In this document: positions 1-6,413 of the stretch, piece by piece
How positions within the stretch are numbered: the first letter of the stretch is position 1
Layout of the letters: every line of letters begins with the position of its first letter
Assembly (NCBI GenBank): GCA_013911625.1
Contig: JACESW010000052.1
Location: 1-7,915 of the forward strand
Source: Cryomorphaceae bacterium
GTDB taxonomy: Bacteria > Bacteroidota > Bacteroidia > Flavobacteriales > Schleiferiaceae
DNA length: 7,915 nucleotides
Reading direction: 5' to 3'
The notes under the pieces: generated by a model
What the model saw: the letters and a program-made list of their open reading frames with translations, nothing else
Told to the model about the DNA's origin: nothing
Database searches by the model: none
Program-made: the position numbers and the translations under genes

Positions 1-28
1 CCTACAACACACTAACACTCGCTTACAC

Positions 29-739
29 ATGGATTTGCACGTTGCAATCACTTCAGACCACCCCCTGTATTTTATCGGCTGGGGCGTCGTTCTGTTCATG
101 ATAGTCTTCCCGATTTTCATTGCGAACAACGCGAGCATTCGCGTCCGTACCAATTTTGAAAAGGGCTGGGCCCTTCTTTTGGTAGCCTCTTATTTTGCGA
201 TGACAGGCGTGAGTATGGTACGCGGTGAAGCTTCTTGGGCTACGAGTTTGCTGTGCCACATGTGCGGCTTTTCGCGCATGCTTGCTATTGGTTATTTGTT
301 TACCCGTAAGAAATGGATGGGAGAGATGGTCACCTTTATGGGGATCGCTGGCGGGCTTCAAAGTTTCATCACTCCAGAATTTACCCACGGACTGCACCCG
401 GTGTACGTCTTTGATTATTACTTCAACCACGCTTCGATAATCGCTATTGGATTCTACATCATTTTTGGCCATAAGCAGGCATTGCAGAAGGGCGCATGGC
501 TGAGAACGTTCGGCCGCATTCAATTGCTCGCTCTTTTGGCTTTAGTGGTCAATCTGATTACAGGTGGGAATTACATGTACTTGATGGAGCCTCCTATCGT
601 CGATAATCCACTGATCATTCAAAGCGAATCGTTCCCGTACATGCATGTAGTGTTCTTCCAAGTATTCGCTGCAGTACACTTCTTCTTGCTGCAGGTGGTG
701 CTCTCTAGGTTGAAAGTAAAGCGAACGCTCAGTTACTAA
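29..739 (+). CDS. YwaF / TMEM164-family (TIGR02206-like) integral membrane protein
   Basis: A 236-residue multi-pass inner-membrane protein with about seven hydrophobic segments, roughly residues 12-32, 47-64, 73-91, 102-115, 133-147, 162-178 and 205-227. It carries the hallmarks I associate with the TIGR02206/YwaF family: a His/Cys cluster CHMCGF (76-81), the stretch GGLQSFITPEF (108-118), FNHASI with His134, and GGNYMYLMEPP (179-189). The bacterial family has no firm role. The related human TMEM164 is reported to be a phospholipid acyltransferase using a Cys/His pair, and Cys79 and His134 here lie where that pair would be expected; a lipid-acyl role is inference. The ATG at 29 gives a normal N-terminus with the family's early His11. 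The frame stays open to the left edge with no stop, so a longer start outside the window cannot be excluded. No Shine-Dalgarno is seen. No intrinsic terminator follows; the next gene starts 125 bases on, same strand. Confidence 0.85.
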   Translation: MDLHVAITSDHPLYFIGWGVVLFMIVFPIFIANNASIRVRTNFEKGWALLLVASYFAMTGVSMVRGEASWATSLLCHMCGFSRMLAIGYLFTRKKWMGEMVTFMGIAGGLQSFITPEFTHGLHPVYVFDYYFNHASIIAIGFYIIFGHKQALQKGAWLRTFGRIQLLALLALVVNLITGGNYMYLMEPPIVDNPLIIQSESFPYMHVVFFQVFAAVHFFLLQVVLSRLKVKRTLSY

Positions 740-785
740 CTCGTTCCAATTTTCACACATCCTTAAGTGCTAGGAGGGTAGAGTT

Positions 786-836
786 GGTTTAAATTCGTGA
801 CTTATTCGCACAAAAAGTGCGGGTGAGAGTTAAACC
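786..836 (+). promoter_or_regulatory. possible structured leader RNA upstream of the outer-membrane barrel gene
   Basis: In the 125-base gap between the YwaF-like gene and the barrel gene, GGTTTAA (786-792) is exactly complementary to TTAAACC (830-836). Inside it lies a hairpin: 801-811 pairs with 817-827 over eleven positions (three of them G-U) around a loop of five A residues, with a fully Watson-Crick core CGCAC/GTGCG. Together they make a two-stage stem with an uneven internal loop of 8 and 2 bases, ending 28 bases before the ATG at 865. No T-run follows on either strand, so it is not a standard terminator. TAAATTCG (790-797) is one base off the Bacteroidota -7 element TAnnTTTG, but I see no matching -33 TTG at the right distance. 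It matches no riboswitch I recognise. The pairing is seen; a function is inference. Confidence 0.3.
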
Positions 837-864
837 TAGTACCCAAATACCTCTCTTAGAACAG

Positions 865-3336
865 ATGAAAAGAATTACCCTACTGGTCTTCGGACTGTTT
901 ATGAGCCTTGGTCTCTTGGCGCAGCAGCCCGGTGGACGTGGTGGTTTCGACCCGACCAAACTACCTAAAATCGGCGTGATTGCCGGAACTCTTGTGGATG
1001 CCGAATCTGGCGAACCTTTGCCCTATGCTGCGGTGAAGATTACCCATAAAATGGATGCGAATATTGTAACCGGCGGCATGACTGATGCCAAAGGCAGGTT
1101 CAAGGTGGAGCAAATTACCCTAGGTCCCAATGTTCTTGAATTTGCCTACGTGGGCTATAAGACCAAAACGCAAGAGGTGCGCTTGGGACGCGATGGAACG
1201 GAAAAAGACTTGGGCAAGATTGGCCTTCAAAGCTCTGGAGTAGAACTTGAAGAAGTCGTAGTGGAAGCCGAGCGCCAGTTCATGACCAATGAAATTGACC
1301 GTAAAGTATACGACCCATCAAAACTCATTCTTTCAAAGACGGGATCCGCGACCGACATCCTTGAAAATATCCCTGCTGTTGAGCTCGATTTAGATGGTAA
1401 CATTACTCTTCGCGGTTCTTCCGCAGTGCGCATTATGATTGACGGTCGCCCCTCGAGATTTACAGGGGAAGATTTGAGCGCCCTTCTTCAGAGCCTACCT
1501 GCCAATAGTGTAGAGAAGATAGAAGTGATGACGAATCCATCGGCGAAATACGATCCAGACGGTACCGCCGGGATGATCAATATTGTCCTAAAAAAATCGG
1601 CCCTACAAGGCCTTAACGGTTCGGTAAATAGTTCCTACAGCGGCGCTGATCGTGTGCGTGCCGGAATCAATATCAACTACAAAGTGGACGATCTTAACTT
1701 CTTCTTTAATGCAGGCCACAGCTCGGGCAGATACCCACGCACCTCTTGGGCGCGTAGAGACAACTTCTTGGGAGAAGATACTTTGAGTTTTTACCAAGAA
1801 GTAGACGGCTACGGCGGTCGTAATGGTAACAATATCAAGGCAGGCTTTGATTGGTCGCCGGGCACCAAACACGTATTCACTGTACAGGCAACCTTAAATC
1901 AGGGCTTGCGTCCGCGAGTGAGTGACAACAATACAGATTGGACCACACCGTCTTTGGACTATACCCTCGTCCAGTTCAGTGACCGTCAAGGAGAGCGTTG
2001 GAACAACAGCTTCGACGTGATTTACGACTACAAGCCGAGAAAAGGCGAAGAGCTAAACGCACGTATATCGTACACGGACGGTAGCAGAAATGATGTTCTT
2101 GAGTTTACGCAAGACACGTTGTTGAACGCCATCAAGCTTCCATCGGATAAGTACCGCACGAACAGCTTCGGCGATCAGTGGGAGTTCAACGGCATCTTAG
2201 ACTATACGAAGAAGTGGGACGACGATAAGAAGCTCGAAGCGGGCGCGAAAATCATCAGCCGCGAAGATTTAGACGGCTTTAATCGAACCAACATCGACAT
2301 CTACGACGGTACAGAAACCTATTTGGCCAGCAGCGAGAATGAATTCCTATACGGTGAAGACATTCTTGCCGTATATACCAACTACGGTTTTAAAAAGGGA
2401 CCGTGGGGCTTCCAGTTGGGCCTTCGTGCTGAGCAAGCGAACATTACGGCAACGCAGATCACCCAAGACAGTACCTTCTACAACAATTACTTCCAGGTAT
2501 ATCCTAGCGCATTTATAACCTACGAGATTGCGCGTGGCCGAGAATTGAACTTGAGCTATTCACGCAGGGTACAACGTCCTGGTGGTCGACAGCTCAACCC
2601 GTTCATTGACTACAGCGATCCGTTCAACTTGCGTTCAGGAAATCCATACTTACTGCCAGCGTTCACCGGCTCCTACGAGTTGGGGTACACGCACATCTTG
2701 AAGAAGGGAACTACCATGACTGCCAACGTGTATTACCGCGATCGCAATAACCTGATCACCTGGTACTCAGAAGTGGACAGCAACGGGGTGAATTTGACCA
2801 CATTCCAAAACTTGAACAGCGGTGAAGATGTAGGTTTAGATATGAATTTCCGTGGCCGATTAGGCAAGAAAGGCGGATTCTTCACATTGGGAGGAAACTA
2901 TTTCTACAGCCAAGTATCCGGAGATATCAAAGGACAAGGTTGGGTCAACCAAGGGGGAGGCTACGGGCTGAACACCATGGTGAGTACGCCGCTTTGGAAA
3001 GATGCAAGCTTACAAATCATGGGGAACTACCGAAGCCGTCGAGTCATGGCACAAGGTTTTGGGAAACCGTTCTACTTTATTGGTGGGGGCTTCAAGCAGG
3101 GCTTCATGGACGACCGTCTAAATCTCAGTGTAAACTGTCGAGACATCTTCAACACCATGGGCTGGAACTATGAAACAAGAGGACCTGGCTTCTACTCAGA
3201 GGGCCAATTCCGCTGGATGAATCGTGTCGTTGAAGTAGGTTTGACCTACAACTTCGGTGAGGTACAGCGCAGACGTCGTCAGATGGACCGCGGCAGTCGC
3301 GGCGGCGGTGGCGGCATGGAAATGGAAATGTTCTAA
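865..3336 (+). CDS. TonB-receptor-like outer-membrane beta-barrel protein (OMP_b-brl_3 family)
   Basis: An 823-residue outer-membrane protein. Domain order: a signal peptide (about 1-20, cleavage near LLAQ-Q); a Gly/Pro-rich linker; a carboxypeptidase-regulatory-like Ig domain (about 37-110, with GTLVDAESGEPLPYAAV and FAYVGYKT); a TonB plug-like domain (about 125-245, with TLRGSSAVRIMIDGRPS and the family-typical NPSAKYDPDGTAGMINIVLK); then a long barrel of alternating aromatic strands (about 246-800). This matches the Bacteroidota outer-membrane barrel family PF14905, relatives of SusC-like receptors whose ligands are mostly unknown. The substrate cannot be read from sequence; no SusD partner is adjacent, so a polysaccharide-utilisation role is not supported. 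The tail after the last strand is basic (QRRRRQ), then Gly-rich, and ends MEMF with a terminal Phe. I chose ATG 865 over the in-frame GTG at 817 because it places the signal peptide at the N-terminus. A strong terminator follows directly. Confidence 0.92.
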   Translation: MKRITLLVFGLFMSLGLLAQQPGGRGGFDPTKLPKIGVIAGTLVDAESGEPLPYAAVKITHKMDANIVTGGMTDAKGRFKVEQITLGPNVLEFAYVGYKTKTQEVRLGRDGTEKDLGKIGLQSSGVELEEVVVEAERQFMTNEIDRKVYDPSKLILSKTGSATDILENIPAVELDLDGNITLRGSSAVRIMIDGRPSRFTGEDLSALLQSLPANSVEKIEVMTNPSAKYDPDGTAGMINIVLKKSALQGLNGSVNSSYSGADRVRAGININYKVDDLNFFFNAGHSSGRYPRTSWARRDNFLGEDTLSFYQEVDGYGGRNGNNIKAGFDWSPGTKHVFTVQATLNQGLRPRVSDNNTDWTTPSLDYTLVQFSDRQGERWNNSFDVIYDYKPRKGEELNARISYTDGSRNDVLEFTQDTLLNAIKLPSDKYRTNSFGDQWEFNGILDYTKKWDDDKKLEAGAKIISREDLDGFNRTNIDIYDGTETYLASSENEFLYGEDILAVYTNYGFKKGPWGFQLGLRAEQANITATQITQDSTFYNNYFQVYPSAFITYEIARGRELNLSYSRRVQRPGGRQLNPFIDYSDPFNLRSGNPYLLPAFTGSYELGYTHILKKGTTMTANVYYRDRNNLITWYSEVDSNGVNLTTFQNLNSGEDVGLDMNFRGRLGKKGGFFTLGGNYFYSQVSGDIKGQGWVNQGGGYGLNTMVSTPLWKDASLQIMGNYRSRRVMAQGFGKPFYFIGGGFKQGFMDDRLNLSVNCRDIFNTMGWNYETRGPGFYSEGQFRWMNRVVEVGLTYNFGEVQRRRRQMDRGSRGGGGGMEMEMF

Positions 3337-3348
3337 AGAAATAATACG

Positions 3349-3380
3349 AAAGCCCCGGCCATTTGGTCGGGGCTTTTTTT
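3349..3380 (+). terminator. intrinsic (rho-independent) terminator after the barrel gene
   Basis: The stem AAAGCCCCGGCC (3349-3360) pairs with GGTCGGGGCTTT (3365-3376) over twelve positions with one G-T wobble, around the loop ATTT. A T-run extends from 3374 to 3380. It begins 12 bases after the barrel gene's stop and ends 26 bases before the start of the next gene. It should end most barrel-gene transcripts, leaving the downstream small gene to read-through or to a promoter of its own. Confidence 0.92.
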
Positions 3381-3406
3381 ACCTTAATAGTGCTAAACGT
3401 CATCTC

Positions 3407-4072
3407 ATGAAAAAGCTTCTTCTTCTGCTACTCCTTCCTCTAGGCCTTTTCGCAAATGCTCCAACGAGCATTATGTCACCCACCGTTTACGACCTTACTG
3501 GTATTCTCGAGCCGGGGCAAGAAGTGGTCAGCATGATTACTGACGAAGGAAAGTTGGCAGAATTTGAGCTTAACCCGGATAACAACTACCTCGTTATACC
3601 TACGTACGGCACCTTTTATTATGCAGCCGTAGCAGATAGCTTAGGTAACATGAGTTACCTCTACCTGGGTCCAAAGTCGGTCGTAGAAGAACCCTTGATT
3701 CAGGAACTCCCTACAGGTCCTACACCCGTTCAGGCAGGACTTAACGTAGCTGGAAAAGGAACAGCCATTTCATGGATTACCGGTTTAACCTGTTTTGGGA
3801 TTGGAGTGGCAGTTGCAAATAGTTCTTCAGACCCTTGGGACGGTCTTGTATGGGTTGTTGTTGGTGTGGTAGTGGCAGTTTACGGAACAGTGGCTTCGGT
3901 AATCTACGGTGCAGCCAAAGGCGTACAAACATCTATACGCAATAACAGCGATAGGTATAAGCGCTTGCAACTGGCAAATCAAGGCAGTGGTATGAGCTAT
4001 GTCGTCGAACCGGTGCCGCTGGAATTAATACCTGAAGAACTTCGAGTTCCTCTTCTTGTAGGTCAACGATAA
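3407..4072 (+). CDS. small exported or membrane protein of unknown function, two C-terminal-half hydrophobic helices
   Basis: I do not recognise this 221-residue protein. It begins with a clear signal peptide (MKKLLLLLLLPLGLFANA, cleavage probably after residue 18). A soluble, beta-rich part follows (about 19-95; includes VYDLTGILEPGQEV and NNYLVIPTYGTFYYAAV), then a Pro-rich linker (95-110). Next come two hydrophobic stretches (about 115-138 and 147-170) separated by a short polar turn, SSSDPWDG. The tail is charged (about 172-221). The Gly/Val-rich pair resembles a transmembrane hairpin; if so, both the segment after the signal peptide and the tail would face the periplasm. The ATG at 3407 is chosen because it opens the signal peptide; the upstream in-frame extension overlaps the barrel gene and the terminator and is not credible. 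No SD or good TAnnTTTG promoter is seen in the short gap. Its stop lies two bases from the convergent PBP1A stop. Confidence 0.8.
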   Translation: MKKLLLLLLLPLGLFANAPTSIMSPTVYDLTGILEPGQEVVSMITDEGKLAEFELNPDNNYLVIPTYGTFYYAAVADSLGNMSYLYLGPKSVVEEPLIQELPTGPTPVQAGLNVAGKGTAISWITGLTCFGIGVAVANSSSDPWDGLVWVVVGVVVAVYGTVASVIYGAAKGVQTSIRNNSDRYKRLQLANQGSGMSYVVEPVPLELIPEELRVPLLVGQR

Positions 4073-4074
4073 GG

Positions 4075-6381
4075 TTAAAATTCCTCGTCGTAGTTTACCC
4101 CTGTTTCTAGATCCGTGGTTGCTGTGTTACAGTCCACGTCGATGTCCAGTTTCCCTTGAGGTCGCTCGAACGGATCCATACTGATGCCCAGCTCTGCGTT
4201 CGCGTAGTTCTTCTTCATGTACACTCCCCAGATGGGTAGGGCAGCAGTAGCTCCTTGACCGTAGTAGGTTCCCCAACCGCCGCCGAAGTGTGCTGCACGG
4301 TCTTCACATCCGGTCCAAACGCCGGTGATGAGATTGGGTACCACACCCATAAACCAGCCGTCAGAGTTGTTCTGTGTAGTTCCCGTTTTTCCCGCAATTT
4401 CGTTGGTGAATTCGTACGGGTATCCAGTCACAGCATTGTTGCGGTAGAACTTCTCGCCGTAGTTGTGACGAAGTCTTTGACCCGTTCCGTCTTCAGTTAC
4501 ACCCATGAGGAGTTTAAGAATGGCATAAGCGTCCTTTTCACCCATCACTTGACGTGTTTCTGGGGTAAATTCTTCAAGCACCACACCGTTCTTATCCTCA
4601 ATGCGCGTGATCATGATGGGCGAAACGTAGCGCCCCTTATTGGCGAAGGTGGTGTACGAACCGACCATTTCGAAAACACTGAGATCCACCGTCCCCAGTG
4701 CGATGGACGGCACCTCAGGAATGTCCCCGGTGATGCCCATTTTGCGTGCAAGTTGAATGACAGGTCTCGGACCAATCTGCTTCATCAAGAAGGTGGTCAC
4801 TGTATTCATCGAATTGGCCAAAGCATGCTTTAGGGATTTGGTTCCGCCGTACTCATCGTCAGAATTGGACGGACACCAATCTTCCAATAATCCATATTCG
4901 CCGCGCTCAATACAAATCTTTGCATTGGGCACCTCCATACAAGGGCTGTAGTTCTTTTCAATAATGGCCGATGCGTAGACAAACGGCTTAAATGTCGACC
5001 CTACTTGGCGCTTACCTTGCTTGACGTGGTCGTATTTAAAGTATTGGTAGTCGTTTCCGCCAACCCATGCTTTCACATAGCCGGTCTGCGGTTCCATCGA
5101 CATCATTCCTACCTGATACAATCCCTTGTAGTACATGATGCTATCTCGAGGACTCATCGTGGTGTCTATATCGCCGTTCCAACTAAATACGGTCATTGGG
5201 ATAGGCGTATTGAACACCTGCTGAATGCTGTCCATCGATGCGCCACGCTTTTTCATTCCGCGGTAACGCTGGGTGCGACGCATGGCTTGATCTACAATCT
5301 TACGGACATTGCCCGCAGGATCCTCATCGAAGTAGAAGGGCCCGTATTTTCGATCCTCCTTAATGATGTCGAAGATGCGCTGTAGGTTGCTCATGTGCTC
5401 TTGCACAGATTCCTCGGCGTTTCGCTGCATCTCGGAATTGATCGTAGTATAAATCTTAAGTCCGCCGGTATACAGGTCCAATTCATTTCCCGTACGCTTC
5501 TCGTAGTCCTTAATCCACCCTTTCATGTAGCCACGCAAGTACTCGCGGAAATATGGGGCAAGACCCGCAGTGTGGCTTTGCGGACGGAACTCTAGCTGTA
5601 TGGGGAGCTCCTTCAAACTGTCCTTGGCCTCGACGGTAAGTAGACCATTCTTCACCATTTGGACAAAGACTTGGTCACGACGTTGCTTTGCGCGCTCAGG
5701 GTAGCGGCGCGGGTTGTACAACGAAGGATTTTTGGCCATTGCTACCAATACAGCAGCTTCTTCAAGCTGAAGGTCAATAGGTTTCTTGTTGAAGTACACT
5801 CGGGCTGCAGAGTTGATCCCAACTGCTTGGTAGAGAAAGTCAAATTCGTTGAGGTACAGGGCGATGATTTCTTCCTTGGTGTACATTCTTTCGAGCTGTG
5901 CAGCAATGATCCATTCGCCCAATTTCTGACCAATACGCTCCACAATGTTTCGCGCAGGGTCGTTGAACTGCATCTTCGCGAGCTGTTGGGTCAGTGTAGA
6001 CCCACCGCCTTTTCGACCCAAACCTGAAAGTGCACGGGCCAAGGCGCGCGCATCAATACCACTGTGCTCAAAAAAGCGTTCGTCTTCGGTAGCGACTAGG
6101 GCATTGATGAGGTTCGGAGAGATCTCATCATAGGTAGCAGCAGTTCTGTTTTCACGAAAGAAGGTCCCCAATACTTCACCGTCCTCTGTAATGATTTCAG
6201 TGGCCAATTTGGTATCTGGATTCGCAATCTGTTCGATCGAGGGCAATTTTCCAAAGGCACCCAAAGAGGTCAAGTACAAGGCCAGCGCCAACCCCCAAAC
6301 AGGACCGGTTAAAATGACCAATGACCAAACTACCTGTTTGGTGTACTTACGCTTTGCGCCTTCTTCTTGTTGCTTTGCCAT
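4075..6381 (-). CDS. mrcA: class A penicillin-binding protein 1A (bifunctional glycosyltransferase/transpeptidase)
   Basis: This 768-residue inner-membrane enzyme polymerises lipid II into glycan strands and cross-links them in the periplasm. A short basic cytoplasmic N-terminus precedes one membrane anchor (about 15-40). The GT51 domain (about 65-250) shows EDERFFEHSG with catalytic Glu99, GGSTLTQQLAK (126-136), QKLGE with Glu156 as the probable second acidic residue, EEIIALYLNEF, and the closing KNPSLYNPRRYP (217-228). After a linker, the transpeptidase domain shows all three penicilloyl-serine motifs: STFK with nucleophile Ser462 and Lys465, SMN (524-526), and KTGT (665-668). The tail is acidic. 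Length and the lack of a BiPBP_C-like extension favour PBP1A over PBP1C; the symbol mrcA is by analogy. It follows porZ by 32 bases on the same strand, suggesting co-transcription, although a possible promoter lies just before its ATG. Its 3' end abuts the convergent orphan gene. Confidence 0.96.
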   Translation of the reverse strand: MAKQQEEGAKRKYTKQVVWSLVILTGPVWGLALALYLTSLGAFGKLPSIEQIANPDTKLATEIITEDGEVLGTFFRENRTAATYDEISPNLINALVATEDERFFEHSGIDARALARALSGLGRKGGGSTLTQQLAKMQFNDPARNIVERIGQKLGEWIIAAQLERMYTKEEIIALYLNEFDFLYQAVGINSAARVYFNKKPIDLQLEEAAVLVAMAKNPSLYNPRRYPERAKQRRDQVFVQMVKNGLLTVEAKDSLKELPIQLEFRPQSHTAGLAPYFREYLRGYMKGWIKDYEKRTGNELDLYTGGLKIYTTINSEMQRNAEESVQEHMSNLQRIFDIIKEDRKYGPFYFDEDPAGNVRKIVDQAMRRTQRYRGMKKRGASMDSIQQVFNTPIPMTVFSWNGDIDTTMSPRDSIMYYKGLYQVGMMSMEPQTGYVKAWVGGNDYQYFKYDHVKQGKRQVGSTFKPFVYASAIIEKNYSPCMEVPNAKICIERGEYGLLEDWCPSNSDDEYGGTKSLKHALANSMNTVTTFLMKQIGPRPVIQLARKMGITGDIPEVPSIALGTVDLSVFEMVGSYTTFANKGRYVSPIMITRIEDKNGVVLEEFTPETRQVMGEKDAYAILKLLMGVTEDGTGQRLRHNYGEKFYRNNAVTGYPYEFTNEIAGKTGTTQNNSDGWFMGVVPNLITGVWTGCEDRAAHFGGGWGTYYGQGATAALPIWGVYMKKNYANAELGISMDPFERPQGKLDIDVDCNTATTDLETGVNYDEEF

Positions 6382-6385
6382 AGTT

Positions 6386-6393
6386 CAAAAATA
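6386..6393 (-). promoter_or_regulatory. possible Bacteroidota -7 promoter element before PBP1A
   Basis: Read on the minus strand, TATTTTTG fits the Bacteroidota primary sigma -7 consensus TAnnTTTG exactly. It ends four bases before the PBP1A ATG, so a transcript from it would be leaderless or nearly so. No convincing -33 TTG lies 17-23 bases further upstream, and such T-rich octamers arise by chance. Transcription from the porZ side is an equally good or better explanation. Confidence 0.25.
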
Positions 6394-6413
6394 GCCTTTT
6401 GTCCGCCGCACTA

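Noticed and set aside
53..523. A 156-codon open frame on the minus strand opposite the YwaF-like gene.
   Set aside because: The composition is rich in His, Arg and Lys with no domain, and the plus-strand frame has clear family motifs.
772..778. AGGAGGG, a textbook Shine-Dalgarno core, lies in the gap after the YwaF-like gene.
   Set aside because: No usable start codon with a real reading frame follows at 5-12 bases; the TTG at 784 meets a stop after one more codon. Bacteroidota rarely rely on such sites, so chance is likely.
798..827. A nine-codon frame starting at GTG 798, a possible leader peptide.
   Set aside because: It lacks a close ribosome site, has no repeated regulatory codons, and overlaps the hairpin arms whose base pairing explains the sequence better.
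817..864. An in-frame GTG at 817 could lengthen the barrel protein by 16 residues.
   Set aside because: The extra residues are polar and basic and would bury the signal peptide; the GTG also forms part of the leader hairpin. ATG 865 opens directly on a good signal peptide.
3257..3406. Upstream in-frame extension of the orphan gene into the barrel gene.
   Set aside because: The added segment is an out-of-frame reading of the barrel's Gly-rich tail and of the terminator hairpin; the signal peptide begins at 3407.
4255..4833. A 192-codon open frame on the plus strand opposite PBP1A, and several shorter ones further right.
   Set aside because: They lie antisense to well-conserved transpeptidase and glycosyltransferase motifs, have no recognisable domain, and look like shadows of the real gene.
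5913..5927. The GT51 third motif reads QKLGE rather than the usual RKxxE, which might suggest a defective glycosyltransferase.
   Set aside because: Lys and the catalytic-type Glu are kept, all other GT51 motifs are intact, and I believe Bacteroidota enzymes commonly vary at this Arg.
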